A model generated the notes under the pieces. The model saw nothing but the letters and a program-made list of their open reading frames with translations. It was not told the origin of the DNA and searched no databases. 64,000 nucleotides of DNA from the NCBI GenBank assembly GCA_001724265.1, contig MEDY01000079.1, positions 1-64,000 on the forward strand. The letters run 5' to 3'. A program made the translations under genes and the position numbers. This DNA is from Rhizaria sp. SCN 62-66 (taxonomy: Eukaryota > Rhizaria, unplaced). Shown here piece by piece: positions 10,093 to 23,703 of this stretch (within the stretch, counting starts at the first letter, position 1; each line of letters opens with the position of its first letter).

Positions 10093-13000
10093 ATGTCGGA
10101 GACATGGACGTGGATCTACGTCATGATCGCCGCCGAGGTGCTGGTCAGCCTCACGGTCGCACTGCTGCTGCTCTTCTTCTGCTGCCGGCGACCCAAACTT
10201 GACCCGCGCCTGGAGGACGCTGAGCGCGCGCACCGCTACAACTTGCGGCGGATGGCCAAGGCGCCTTCCATGGTGCCCGTTGCCACCACCGCGGTCTGGG
10301 TCTCGCGCCAGCAGAAAGAGGCGCAGCAGCAGCAGCAACAGCAACAACAGCACCTTCAGCTTCAGCAGCAGCAGCAGCAGCAACAGCAGGGCAAGACCGG
10401 TCCGTCCCCCGGCCTTGGCCCCCGCGGCGGCCGGCAGCTGCTCGTCGACGGCGCTCCCGCAGCAGCAGGTTTCGACCTCTCGCGATCCTCTGCCTCTGCC
10501 TCGGCGTCTGCCTCTGGCTCCGCGTCTGGCTCCGCGTCTGCGTCTGGCTCTGCATCTGGCTCTGCCTCAATGTTTCCCCAGGGCGCGTCGCCGCGTCCGT
10601 CGTTCTCGCTGGGCGCCGCGCTTGTGCCGCTGCTTTCTGCCCCCACCACAGCCTCCGCTTCAGCGTCCTCTGGCGCTGGCTCCGGAATCGGCGCTGGCAC
10701 TGGCGCTGGCGCTGGCGCTGGCGCAGTGATGGTCACTGGCGACGGCGACGGCGCCCCGCTTTCGCTCTCAGTTGACCCCCGTCTGGGCGCACATACAGCC
10801 TCTGGCGGCGCTTACGCAGCTGCACACGCCGCCGGCTTAGGCCTCGGCCTCGGTCTCGGTCTAAGTATGAGTGACCTCTCGCCCGGCAGCGCGTCCTCCG
10901 GCACGACCCCGCCCAGCGCCGGCGCCACCGGCACCGGCTCTGCCGCTCTGACTGGCGCTGGCGCTGACGGCGCGGCTGCCGCGGCGGCTGGGGGGGCCGC
11001 GGGGGAGCCTGACCCTGCGGGCGCGATCGTCGCCCGCGCCTACGCCGCCGCCAGTGTGGGCGGCGCGGCGGGCTTCGGCGCCGCCAGCGCGCGCCAGTCT
11101 CTCTCGCTCTCGCAGTCGATCCCGCATCCACACATGGCGCCGCGAGGCAGTCTCAACCTCGGCAGCAGCAGTAGCAGCAGTACAGGCGCCGGCGTGTTCG
11201 GGGCGCCGATCCGCGAGGCCGCGCCCGCCGCCGCGCCCGGACCCGGCGCGCAGCAGCCGTACGTGCTCTCGCTTGCCCCCATTGCGCCGGCGGCCGCGGT
11301 GTCACCTGCGACTGCGAGCGAGTCCGTCCTGACTGCGCCTGCGCCGTCGGCTTGGGTGGCCCCATCGCCTCTCACGCTTGATCCGCAGTCGCGGTCATCC
11401 GCGCAGTCATACGCGCAGTCGCCGTCGCAGTTCACTGCGCCAGCGCAGCCGGCGCGGCGCACGCGGATGGTGACCGTGACCAAGACGGTGTACCTCGTCG
11501 CGGCCGCGGAGGCGTCGTCGCTGCCCGGCTATGACGAGCTGGGCGTGCTGCAGGCCTCGTTGCGCCAGGCCGAGGCCGACGCCGACGCCGCCGCCGCCGC
11601 CGCCGTCGCCATTGCCGCCAACCGCGCCGTGCCCACCATCACGCTCGCGCGCCCTGGCTCTGCTTCCACCGCTGCAACTGGCCTAACTGGTCCCTCCGGC
11701 TCCGGCTCCGGCTCAGGGGTTGGCGGCGGCGGCGTCGGAGCGGCGACGGCGGGTTTTTCGGGCGGGCTGGTGCGCTGTCTGGCGTGCGCGCCGCCGCCGC
11801 CGCACCCGTTCCCGCTCTCCGTTGCGCGGCTGGCCGAGGACGTGGCGGGGCCAGACCCGTTCGCTTCGGCCGCCACGGCGCGCGCGGGCGCGGGCGTTGC
11901 CGCTGCCGCCGTCGCGGTCCACGCCGCGCTGCTGCTGCGCGCCACCGCCGTCAGTGCCGCCGCCGCCGCCGCGGGCGCGCGCGCCGCCCGCGCCGCCGCC
12001 AAGGCCGCCGTCGCGCGCGCCGTCGCAACATCTCCTGCCTCCGTGACTGCGGCTGCGAATGCTCTCTCCCTCACAAGTGCTCGCTACCCCGCGCTGCCCG
12101 CGCCGCCCCCGGCCCGCACGGCCGGCGCCCCTACCGCAAGCGTCTCCACTCCTGCAGCTACCTTTGGCTCTGGCACTGCCACTGACGCTGGCTCTGGCGC
12201 TGGCGCTGCTGCAGGTGGCTGGAGCGGGAGCTTCGCGCCGCCCGTGTGGGCCACCGCCGCCGCCACCGCTGCTGCGAACTCTGGAAACCCCGCCGCCGCT
12301 CCCGCCGCAGCGCCCTCTAAGGCCGCGGGCGCAGGCGCGGGCGATGTGGGGCTACAGATGCTGCAACAGCAGGGCCGCGCGGCGCGGCGCGCTGGCAGAC
12401 GCGCGGCGCGCGCGGCCCGACGCGAGGCGCGCAGGGAGGCGCGGCGCGCTGCGCGGCCCGCGCGGCACCCGCTGGCCGACACGCACCGCTTCCTCAGTCT
12501 GCTGCTGCCGCGGAGCCTCGTCTCGCTGCTGCCGCCGCCGCCCACCGCCGCCGGCACTGCCACCACGCGCGACGACCGCGCTGCGGCCTCAGCGTCAGCG
12601 TCAGCCTCGGCCTCGGCCTCCTCGGCGCCGGCGTCCGCGTCCGCATACGCGTCCTTCGCCTCGGCCTCGACGCCCGTGTCCGCCACCCGCGCCGGCTCTG
12701 CCTCTAGCGTCGGCGCTGGCGTCACCGCCGGGATTGGCGCCGACCCGGGCCCGCTGCTGTCGGCGCGACTGGCTGCGATCGGTGACGAGCGGCTGCTGGA
12801 AGAGATCCTCTCGTGTTTGCCGCCGCCGCCCGCCGCGCCCGCCGCGCTGCTAAGCGCCGACGCGCCGCTGAACGCATCCGTGGCCGCGGCCACCGGCGGC
12901 GCGCTGCGGCCCGGGCAGACGGAGTCGGTGTTCGCGCTGCCGCACCTCTCGCGCATGCCGCTGGCGTTCCTGTCGCTGCTGCGGACTTATCTGGCACACT

Positions 13001-15991
13001 TCGCCACCGCGCACGGCCGCGCGGAGCTGCCCAGCGCCCTTGCCGCCATGACTGCGGCCGCCGCGACCACCATCGCCAACAACAACGCACAGGCTGAGCT
13101 CGCCGCCGCCGCGGCCGCCGCCTCCGCCGCCGCCTCCGCCGCGTCCATCGCCTCTGCAGCCGCCTCTGCGTCCCTGGCGTCCGCCTCGGTGCCCGACAAC
13201 GCCGGTGCGGCCGCGGCGGCGTGCGCGCTGGCGACCGCGGCGGCGCTGGGCTCCGTGGCGGCGTCGACCGCGAGCGCGGCCGCCGCCGTCACGCCCGTGC
13301 TGCACTACGTGCACGCGCCCGTGGCCGCTGCCGTGGCCGCCACCATTGCCGCCGCCACCGCCGCCGCGCGTCCCGACCGCGGCGCCAAGGCTTCGTCTTC
13401 CTCCTCTGCGAACGCTGCGTCTGCGTCCGCTGCCACAGCATCTGCCGCAGCATCTACGCCCGCCGCGCACTCGGCCGGCGCCGCAACGCACCCAGCGACC
13501 GCCGCAGGCGGTGGGTCTGGCGACGGGGACGCTGCCGCCGCTGCTGCCGCTGCTGCGTCTGCGAGGGCGCCGACGCTCGCGCACCCGGAGGCGGTGTACC
13601 CCTACGCACAGCTGCTGCCGCGCTTTGACGCACGCGTGCCCGCCACGCTCGCCGCGCCGCGCGGCCGCAGGCAGACGGGCGTGCGCGCGCGCCAGCTCGC
13701 CGCCGCGGCCGCCGCCGCCGCCTCGGTCGGCTGCCCCGTGCCCGCGCGCCCCGCCGCCGTGGCTGCCGCGGCCGCCGCCACCGGCATCGTCGGCTGCGCT
13801 TGCTGCGGCGGCTCCAAGTGGGTCGTTATCCGGCCCCCCGCGCCTGCGTCTGTGCCTGCGTCTACTGCGCAAACCTCTCCAGCCACCGCGTCCACGGCAA
13901 CCACGACGGACCGCACAATGGCTACGCCGACAGCGGCGGCTGCGGGCGCGGTGCCGAGCGGGCTGACTCTGACCGTGGTTTCCGAGTCTGGCTTCGACTC
14001 CAACGGCGGCGTCGGCGCCGCTGGCCGCCCCGCGGCGCGCGCGCGGCCGCGGCCTGCGCTGTTCATTGACACGGCTTCCGCGTCTCCCGATTGCGCCGTT
14101 ACCGTCCCCGTTGGCGCCGGTGCGCTTGCGCTGCCGCTGCCGCTGCCGCTGCCGCTGCCGCTGCCCAGCGTCGACGCACTGGCGCCGCCGCAGTCCTCTA
14201 ATGCCGCGGCCGCGGGCTGCGCGACGGGGGCCCAGCGGCGGCGTCCGCGCGCGCTGGTGGCGTCGGCGGGCGGCACAGGTGGAGCGGCGCTCTCGCACAC
14301 CGTGCTGCTGCCGCTGACGCCCGGGCTGCATCCGCCGCCGCGCGCGACGGCCGGCGCTGGCGCGGGTGCGGGCCACGGCCACGGCACCGGCATCAGCTTC
14401 CTCGACACCGACTGCGATGGCGATGGCGACGGCGACGGGCTCGGCTTCAGCGACGACACCGAGAACGAAGCCTCAGCGGGGCTCCGCACGAGCGACAGCC
14501 TCGGCAGTAGCGCGCGCGGCCGCGGCAACGCCTTCAGCTTTGTGCCGGGCTCCGGCGCGGCCAACACGGCTTCGATCGGCTCCGGCTTCTCGCCGCTGCC
14601 GCCTGCGCTTGCGGCCCGCGCCCCGCGCGACCACAGCGCTGCCCGCAGCGGCACCGGAGGCGCGGCTCACGGCGCGGGGTTCACGCCGATGCCTAACGCG
14701 GCCTCGCACGGTCCACACGGCCCCGGTCAACACGGAGCGCACGGCGCCGGTGTGCGCGGGCCGGTCTCGCCCCGCACGCCGGGCCCCCACGGCTCTGGCG
14801 GGCTCCTCTCGCCCGGCCGCCGCCGCGCGGGCGCTGCAGCCAACGGCTTCGCGTCCGCCAGCTCCGGCGCCGTCCATCATGGCCACGGGCACGGGCACAG
14901 CCACAGGCGCCGCGGCGCTGGCGGCCACTCGGCCCAGGCCCCGCCGTCGCCGCCACCCGGCTCTGGCTCCGCTGGCGCTGCTGCCGGCGGCTGGCATACG
15001 ACGCACTCGTGCTCGCCGTTCCTGGCGCCATCGGCGACGCTGCCCGCGCAGCTGGTGCCGGGCGCGCGCGAGCTGCAGTTTGACCCCGCACTGACCCTCC
15101 GCGGGCGTGCTCAGGCCGTGCTGCTGGGCCGCAACATTACCGCCGACGCGTCCGCCGCGGCCGACACGGCGGCGCGCGGCGCGTCGGGCTGGGCCGTGCC
15201 GCGCGCGCCGCCGCCGCCGGGCGTGCCGCTGCCCGGCATCGACCTCATCGTGTGTTCGCCGCTCACGCGCGCTCTGCAGACGGCCGTGCTCGTCGCCGCC
15301 GCGCGCGCAGACGCAGAGCGCCACATTGCTAAGGGCCTCGTGTCGCCGCTGCCGGCCGCGCAGGAGCACGCCGCGGCCCGGCACGCGCAGCGCCAGGCGC
15401 TCCGCGAGGCGCGCGCCGCCGCCATGGGGCTCAGCCCCAGGGCCACCCGCTCGCAGCGGCCCACGCCCACCGCCGCGGGCAGCTCGCGCTTTGCGTTCGG
15501 GGGCCCCGTCGCCGCTGCGGCCGCCGCGCGCGGGGGCATCGCGCGCGCGCTGCACTGGCTCATGCCAGCGCTGGGTCCCGCGCCCTCGCCCGGGGCGTCT
15601 GCGTCTGCGGCGGTTTCGCGGCGCAGCTCGCCCACTGGCTCCGCGCGCGCGTCCCCGGCGCCGCTGCTCTCGACCGACCTCGCCAGCGCCGCCACGGCCG
15701 CGCGCAGTTCCCACGGCGACGCGGCGGCCGACTCGTTTCACGCCCACGCAAGCGGCGGGCCCGCGGGATCCGCTGCTAACAGCGCTGACACGTGGGGCCG
15801 CCCGCTGCGCTCGCTCACGTCGCCTGGCACGCGCTCCACGCTTCTCCCGCTGCCCGCAGACAACTACAACGGCGGAAGCAGCGGCGGCCACTTTGCGGGC
15901 GCGCCGCTGTCGGCGCTGACGCCATCGCCCGCGCGCACGCCCTCGCCGACCGACTCGCGGGCCGCGGCCCACGGCGTCTCCACGGTGCTAG

Positions 15992-16026
<35 letters not shown>

Positions 16027-19000
16027 TCGGCAGTGCTGGCCGCGGCGGCCGCCGCCGCCGCGGATGCGGCCTCCGCGGTGGCCGTCGCCGAGGCCGCGGC
16101 CGATGCGGAGACCTCGGCCGCGATCGCCGCGGCGTGGGACTCGTACGTGCCGCGAGTCGCGCTCGTTGACGCCGCCGTCACCTCCATTGCCCCGGCCGCC
16201 TCCTCATCATCCTATGCGTCGCGCCGATCCGCCGGCTATGCTGGTGGCTACGCGGGCGCGGGCGGCAGCGCGCAGTCCTTCTCGGGCTCGGAACACGACC
16301 TGGAGGCCGGCGGCGGGCTCGAGCCCGACGTTGGCGGTACAGAGCTGCGCACGCGCGGCGACGACGACGACGACACGCGCGACGGCTCGCGCGACGACTT
16401 CTCCGCCGCCGGGGGCCGCTCCTCACCCAGACTCTCCCACAACACACAAGGCGCCCGCGGTGCTGCTGCTGGCGGCGCCGCGGGCGCTAACGCCGCCGCA
16501 CGGCAGTCCGGCGGTGTTGCGTCGCGCGCGTTGCTGGGCAGCGTGCCCGGCGCGACGCGGCCGCTGCCGTCGGTGCCCCACTCGGTGCTGACTCTGCGGC
16601 CTGTGCCCGCGGCGCACGACGCGCGGCGAGGCGACCGCGCGCCGTTGTTCAGCGGCGACGACTCGGCCTCCACGGCCGGCTCTGTCTCGGCCACGGGCCC
16701 GCTGTGGGACGAGGAGGACGACGCCGCCGCCGATGAGTCCTCCGCTTTCTCGCTGCTCGGCGCGGCGTCGCTGTCCTCCGGTCGCTCTGAGCTCTCTTTC
16801 CTTGCCTCTGCCGCCGCGCCCGTGTCTTCGTCCGCAGTCGCCGCCGCCGCCGCGGCTGCTGCTGCAGCGGCGGCGAGCGCGGCGTCCGGCGTCGGCAACT
16901 GGGACTGGGGCAAGCTGGGGCTGCCGTGGCGCGGCACGTCTGCTTCCGGTAGCGCCGGCGTCCCGCAGCCGCCTGAGCAGGATGGTTCTGGGTCGCCGTG
17001 GCAGCGCTCGCGCCAGTTCGCGCGCCCTGGCGGCCCCGGGCTCGCCAGCGGCATGACTGGCGGCGTCGCGTCCACTGGCGCTAACGGTCGTTCCAACGCC
17101 AGCAATACGAATGTCACCGGCGTGGTGGCGGCGGGCGTGACGCCGTTCCTGCCCGGCGTGGCCTCGGCGGGCGGCTCGCTCGCCACGCGCGCGCTGACTT
17201 GGCTCGCCGTCGACGAAGCCGCCGCGGCGGGCGGCAAGCGCGGCGGTGGCTCCGGCAGCGGCGGTGGCGGCGGCGGCGCGGGCCTGGCGGGTTCTCCGGG
17301 CGACGGCGACTCTGCGCTGGCGTACCTGTCCTCGCTGCAGCACGCCGCGCAGACGCCACACGTGCAGTGCGTCACGCAGCAGCTCGCGCCCGCGTCCGCG
17401 CCGACCTTCCCCGTGCCGCTGCCGCTGGGCGCGCCCGCAGGAACGGCGCCGCCCGCGGCCTCGGTTCTGCTCTGGGGCTCACGCGTTGAGGTCTGGCCCG
17501 AGCTGCGCGAGTGCCTCGTCTCGCCTGCCGACGTGGGCTCATCCCCTGCCGCGCTGGCCGCGCTTTTCCCCGCGCTGCGCCCGCAGCTCGCGCCGCTCGC
17601 CGACGTCTGGTGGACCACGCCGGGCCCCGCCGAGGTGCACGCCGACCCGCGTGCGCTGCCCGCCGCGCTCGCCGCCGCGCCTCCGCGTGCTGGCGTCACC
17701 GGCACCGGCGCCGGCGCTCGCGGTGGTGAGGGGCCTTCGTGCAGGAACTCGCCCATGCTGGGCGGCGCCGCGATGGACGCGCTGCGGCCGCCGCACTTGC
17801 AGCTCGGGGCTCACCCGCTCGCCACGGCGCACGGCGCGGCACACGGCGCTGGGCGCGGCATGGGCGCTGCCGTGGTGCTCGCGCCGACGGTCTTCGTCAC
17901 CGGGGACCCGGGCTTCCGCCGCGCGCCCTCGCCGCCCCCGCCGCCCCCACAGCATCAGCAGACGCAGGCGCAGGGGCAGACGCAACAGCAACAGCAGCAG
18001 CAAGTCACTGCGGCACAGTCTACGCAGCCGCAGCAGCAGCAACAGCAGCATGGTTCATGCGATGCGAGAGGCGCGGCGCTGCACTCAGTCGCAGCTCACG
18101 CTCTTGCGCTCGGCTCCACACAGCGTTTCGCGCGCTCAGACTCCACGACCGTGGCGCCCCTGCCCGCGCCAGTGTCTGCTGTCTCAGTCAGCGGCGCTTC
18201 CTCGCACGACGCCGGCCACGCGACCCGCAGCGCTGCGGCGGCGGCCGCTGAAGCTGCTGCGGATGATGCCGCTGCGAGCGCGCGCGCGCTGGCGGCGGCG
18301 TCTGCGGCGCTTTTTACGCCCTCGAGCGCGTCCGCCGTCTCCGTCGCGGGGCCGGTGGCCGTGGCGACGGGTGACGCGGTCTTCCGCGCACTATACGCCG
18401 CCGCCTTCGCTCTGGCGCTCAAGCAGACGCTGCACGCGTACCTCGCCGCCACCGAGCAGGAGGCCGCGGTCCTCAGAGCCGCCACCGCCGCCGCCGCCGC
18501 GGTCGCCGCCTCCTCTCGCGCGGCGGCCTTACGCGACCACGGCGACGGCAGCGAGGCCGACGACAAGTTCTCCTTCACGGGCTCCGTCGCGCGCCACGCG
18601 CGGCTCGAGCTTTCGCTCTCGGCCTCGGACTCGTCGCTGCAGGCCCTGGCCGCCGCCGCGGCCGCCGCGCCGGGCGGGCCACTGCCGCTGCCACCCGCGC
18701 TCGAGGCCGCCAGCGCGGCGGGTGCGCCGCCGACGTGGCTCGCTCAGCCCTCGCTGTCGGTCTCCATCTCGGCCTTTTCCGCCAGCTCCTCCACACAGCC
18801 CTCCTCCGCCGTCGCGGCCGCGGCCGGCGCCGCACCCGGCCTGATCCCGCGCAAGGGTTTCTCCGCGGGCCCCGCAGGCTCTGCCGCCGCGCTCGCCGCC
18901 GCTGCCACCGCCGCGGCCGCTGCTGTGACGACTGCCGCCGTGGCCGCCGCGGCCGAGGCCGAGGCCGCCGCGAGCCCCGCGCCCCTGCCGCTGGACTCTG

Positions 19001-19911
19001 ACCGCGCGCCCTTCCGCTTCCTGCCGCCGCCCTCCGCCACGGCGTCGGCATCTGCAGCCGCGGCAGCCGCGGCCGCCGCCGCGTCTGCCTCGCTGTCGAT
19101 GGCGGCGACGCCCACGCCGTCCTCCGCGGCGGCCGCGGCGTCAGCACTGCTGGCGTCGCGGCACCGCACGGCACCGTCGCCGATGCTGCAGCCGCAGCTG
19201 CCGACGCGCGCCGCCACCGCGCGCGCCAGCATCGTCGCCGCGCTGCCCGCGCACCCGGTGGGACTGCCGCCGACGCCGTCGCTGGGACCGCACGCGCTTG
19301 CCGCCGCGGCTGCGGCCGCCGCCGCCGCCGCCGCGGCAGGGGTGCGCTCTCCGCTGCTCTCCCCGGGGGGCTCCGCGTGCGCAGCCGCGAGCGCCGCGGG
19401 CGACGTGTCCCACGACGCGCTGTCGCTGGCGCAGCAGGCCGCCTTCTCGCCGCTCGCGCTGCCGCTGGTTTCGCCCATGTCGCCGCCCCTCGGCGCCAGC
19501 GTTGTCGGTGGCGCGCAGCTCGGCGGTGTGCCATCGACAGCGCTGGCGCCCACTCACTCGCTGTCGCCCGTGTCGTCGTCGGCCACGGCCGCGGCCTCGA
19601 TGTCGGCCTCGGCCGTCGACGCGCTGCTGGCCGCCGGCCCCGGACCCGCCCCCGCCCCCGCGGTCGCAGCCGCCGACGCGACGGCGCCGCTGCTGCTCGC
19701 GGGCGCCACCATGGATCTGGGGCTGGACCCCACGAGCGCGGACGGCGCCGTGCTGCGGGACTTCTTCGTCGCCGCAGCGCGCAGCGGCATCGACGCCGTT
19801 ATGGGCGGCTTCGCGGACCCCGACTCGGACGAGGAGGACGATCCGGCTGCCGCCGCTGCCGCCGCCGTCGCCGTCGCAGCGCTGCTGGGCTCGCACCGCA
19901 GCGCCAGCGAA

Positions 19912-19958
<47 letters not shown>

Positions 19959-22900
19959 CGACGACAGCGACGACGGCGACGCGTCTGACTCTGGCGCGTC
20001 GGCTGGCGACCGCGACGCTATCTCGCTGGGCGGCGGGCGCCGCAGCTATAACGGCTCCGATAGCGACGGCGACTTCGCGTACCGGCGCCACCGCGGGCCG
20101 CGCGCCGGCGACGACAGCCACGTTAGCCTGAGCGGCAGCGACTCGGACAGCAGCGGCGGCGGCGCGGGTGCGGGCGCAGCGGGCGGCCGCGTGTACCGCC
20201 ACACGCTCGCGCCCCTCGGCCTGGGCCTGGGCAAGGGCCTGGGGGTCGGCGTCGGGCGCGCGCGCGCTTACCGCCGCGGCTCCGCGTCCTGGCTTGCGCC
20301 CGCCTGTCTCAGCGATGGCGAGGACAACGACGGCGGCCGCGACGTCGACTGTAAGCGTGACCGCGAGCGTGACCGCATTAAGGCGTCCGCGCCGCAGCAA
20401 CGCACGCTTCTCGGTGCAGCCAGCGCCAGCGCCTCCTCGGCGGGCCCCGCTGCCGCTGCCGCGAGAGGCTGGTCCGCGGCACCCTCGCCCACAATGATGG
20501 ACTCGACGCGTGCCTCCGCGGCGAGCGCAATTCCTCCCCCCACTTACGTCCACGGTCACAAGCCGAGCGCGCCTGCGCCGGACGCGCCCTCGCGCCACTG
20601 CCGGTGCTGTGCGAGCACGCTGCCCGCGGCCGCCCCGCCGGCGGCGGCGCTGCCCAGCGCGTCGCGCAACAGCGTCAGCAGCGTGGACAGCAGTCCGTGC
20701 GGGCGCGGCAGCGTGAGCAGCACCGGGCGGCCCGTGCCGTTCCTGCTGCACAGCTCCACCGCGCCCAGCCCGCCCAGCAGCGCGCGCGGCAGCCCCAAGG
20801 CGGGCCCGCTGCCACTACCTCTCGCGCCCGCGGCGCTGTCCGCGCTGGCCGAGGCCATCGCAGCGCCCGCGCGCGGGTCACTCTCACTCGCGCTTACGCC
20901 GCTAGCGCCCACGCCAGTGACGGCGGCGTCCGGGGCCGCGCTGCAGCCCCTGCCGTTCGCCGCCGTGCCCGCGCAGTGCTGCTCGCGCTGCTGCTGCCGC
21001 GTCTGGGCCTGCAAGGGCTTGAACCCCGCTGCGTCGGCGCCGCGCACGGACTTCGCTGGCGGCGCCGGCTCAGAAGCCGACGACTACGACGACGGCTACG
21101 ACGATGACAACAGCATCGACTCTGCCGGTGACGCGCGCGACTCGGAGGGCTCGCTGTGGGCTCGCGCGGCCGGCGCCGGAGCTGAGCGCTGGTTCTCGCA
21201 GCTGCTGCGCTTCCCGTTCTTCCGCCCTCGGCCCCGCACTATTGCGCGGTCGGCCCCGTCGCCCGTGGCTGCGGCCGCTGCCGCAGTGACCGCAGCGCCC
21301 GGCTCCTGCGACCAGTACACGCTCGCGCTGCGGCAGAGCGTGCTGCCCGCGGGCTTCGGCTCGACCTGGAGCCGCGGCGCACTGGCCGCGCCTCACGTCT
21401 GCCTGCGCGACCCCTCCGCGGCCGCCGCACCCGCCAAGGCGACCGCAACTGCGCGGCGCGTGGGGCACGTGCGGCGGCGCCGGCTGAGCTCGCTCGCGCG
21501 CGCGCTGCTGCACCCGCACTGGCAGCTGGCGCTGCTGCACCGCTCGTTGCCTTTCCCGCCGGTGCCCGCGGCTTCGGAGCCTGCGGCCGTGTCGTCCACG
21601 GTCGGCGGCTACATGCTGCCGCTGCTGCAGTCGCAGTGGGCGCCACCTGCGCCCTTCTCGTCGCCCGCGGCCGCGCTCGCGCTGCAGCGCCTGCCGTGGG
21701 CCGCGCGCCTGCTCTTCGCGGCGCACCCGGAGACGTTTCCGCGCGAGCCCGTGGCGGCTGTTGCGGCGCGGCTTGAGGCCGTGATGGACCGTCTCGCCGC
21801 GCGCACCGACGTGCGCACCGCAGTCGTCATCACGCACCCCGTGCTGCTGCGCACGCTGCTCGTGCGATGTCTGGGCTTCCCGCGCGACGCCGCCGCCGCG
21901 CGCGTCCCGCCCGGCGGCATGCTCAAGGTCCAGCTGCAGGTCCAGGAGGAGGTCGACGCCGACGCCGCCGACGCCGCCGACGAGGCGGCCGCGCGCGCTG
22001 CCACCGCTGCCGCCGCCGCCGCCGCGGGCTGGGAGTTCGGCGCGGACCCGCTGGGCGGGCCGTGGCCGCCGCTCCTGGACGACGACGGCGCGCTGCTGCC
22101 TGACTCGCACCCCGCGCGCTACATGCAGATGCAGGCCTGGCTGCGCTCACGCAACGGCACCCCCAGCGCCGCGGCCGCCGCCGCCGCCGCGGGGCTCTAC
22201 GGCGGCGCGGGCGGGCTGCACCGACAGCTGCACATGCAGCAGCAGCGCCAGTTGCAGCTGCATCAGCAGCAGCTGCAGCTGCAGCAGCACCAGCGCCAGC
22301 AGCATCTCGCGCTTCTGCAGCGCCGCGCCGCCGCCGCCGCGGCCGCTGCGTCCGGTGCGCTAGGCGCTGGCTCTGGCGCTGATGAGGCTGAGTACGAGTA
22401 CGAGTACGAATACTACGACGAGGGCGACTACGAGGGCGACCACGAGGGCGACGGCTGGGAGGGTGAGGAGGGCGACTGGTACTGGGAGGGCGACGAGCCC
22501 GACGGCGGCGCTGAGATCGAGCTCGAGCCAGAGTACGAGCAGGGCCACTGGGACCAGACCGGCGCAGGTGCCGGCGCTGGCGCTGATCACGCTGGGACGA
22601 GCGCTGTTGTTGTGTCTCAGGGCGCTGCGACTGCGGGCGCGACTGGCGCTGCGCCTGGGACATTGCGGGCTGACCCATTCGTGCTCTTTGCAGTCCCTGT
22701 CCCTGTGCCGCCTCCCGCGACCGCGCATGTGCCGATGCCCATGACTGCTCCTGCAACCGGGCCCGCGACTATGAATTCAACATTCGTCTCTGCGCCTGTA
22801 GCGGCCCAAGCATCTGTGCCTCTGTCAGCACCAGTGATTCCCCAAGCAGCTGCGACCGTGCCTGTCCAAACTCATGTCACGACCCTGGCTCCTGTTGCAG

Positions 22901-23703
22901 CCACCCCTGCAGCTATGCCAGCCCTTGCTGCGGGCACAACCGCAGCCGCAGTCCCGCAGCCGCTCCCGCTTCCAACCGCGGCCGCGCCGCAGCCCTTCGC
23001 TGCGCCGCCGAAGTTTGCGGCGCCGCAACCTTTCTCCTCTCCGCAGCCTTTTGCACCCCCACAGCCTTTTGCGTCACCGCAGCCATTCCCGCCGCCGCAG
23101 CCTTTTGCGGCAATGCCGGTGCTGCCCTTCACAGGCGCCTTTGCGACAAACCCTTTTGCGGTCCCGACGGCTTCGGTCTCCGCGTCGCCCGCGCCCGCGC
23201 CCACGCCCGCACCGCTACCTCCCTGGCCGCCGCTGGGCTCCTCTGCTGCGCCGATAGCGTCGCCTCTGCGAGCCATCCCCGCAGCTGTGCCGGTCATAGC
23301 GACTGTGCCGAGGGCAGCGACCGCGAATGGCGCAGCAGGCGCAGCAGGCGCAGCGGGAGCGGTAGCTACGCCCCCGAGAGCGGGCCCCGCTGCTGCCGCG
23401 ACTGCTGTTGCCGCGGGACAGCTGCCGCGACCTGCGACGGCGCTGATGCCGTTGCCGGCGATGCCCGCGCTGCCCGCCATGCCGACGCTGGCGATGCCGA
23501 CACTGACCCTGCCGAAGTTTGCAATGCCGACGCTTGCGATGCCTGCCTTCGCCACGGTGCCCGCGTTAGCAGCGCCGCCGCCGCGGCCCGCAGCTGCCCC
23601 CAGTGTAGCCGATTCTAGTGCCACTGCATCCACCATGTCTACCAAGCTCACGGCTTTCACTCCGGCGGCCGCGGCACAGCAACAAAGCTCCTCAGTGACA
23701 TGA
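10093..23703 (+). CDS. Giant membrane-anchored, Ala/Ser/Gly-rich protein with dispersed histidine-phosphatase (PGAM-like) motifs
   Basis: A single 13.6-kb exon encodes 4,536 aa. I start at ATG 10093 because the in-frame codons just upstream lack ATG and the N-terminus then opens with a membrane anchor (residues about 6-29, ending FFCCRRP). Most of the rest is low complexity: poly-Ala, Gly-Ala, Gln runs, an Asp run and PQPFA repeats. Scattered through it are the core motifs of the phosphoglycerate-mutase-like histidine phosphatase superfamily in the correct order: KTVYLVAAAEASS (464-476), FDPALTLRGRAQA (from 1663), SPLTRALQTA (from 1722), WPELRECLVSPADVGSS (from 2468) and VITHPVLLRTLL (His3915). 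In active enzymes the first motif reads VRHGE or VRHAE; here Arg and His are Ala470 and Ala471. I infer an expanded, probably inactive pseudophosphatase. Function unknown. Stop is TGA. Confidence 0.8.
19908..19980 (+). repeat. GAC trinucleotide run encoding poly-Asp
   Basis: Nearly uninterrupted GAC codons, with one GAT and one AGC, encode an acidic tract of about 20 Asp within the giant protein. It is likely to vary in length between strains. Confidence 0.9.
22978..23115 (+). repeat. Tandem PQPFA-type repeats in the giant protein
   Basis: About seven units of 6-8 residues, of the form APQPFAAP or SPQPFAPP, lie near the C-terminus of the giant protein. They look like proline-rich linker or SH3/WW-type ligand repeats, but binding is only inferred. 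Confidence 0.75.

Noticed and set aside
10151-22756. Many long open frames (up to about 540 codons) antisense to, or in other frames of, the giant gene
   Set aside because: They are Arg/Ala/Pro-rich shadows caused by very high GC and biased codons, with no motifs; the plus-strand frame has the membrane anchor and ordered phosphatase motifs.
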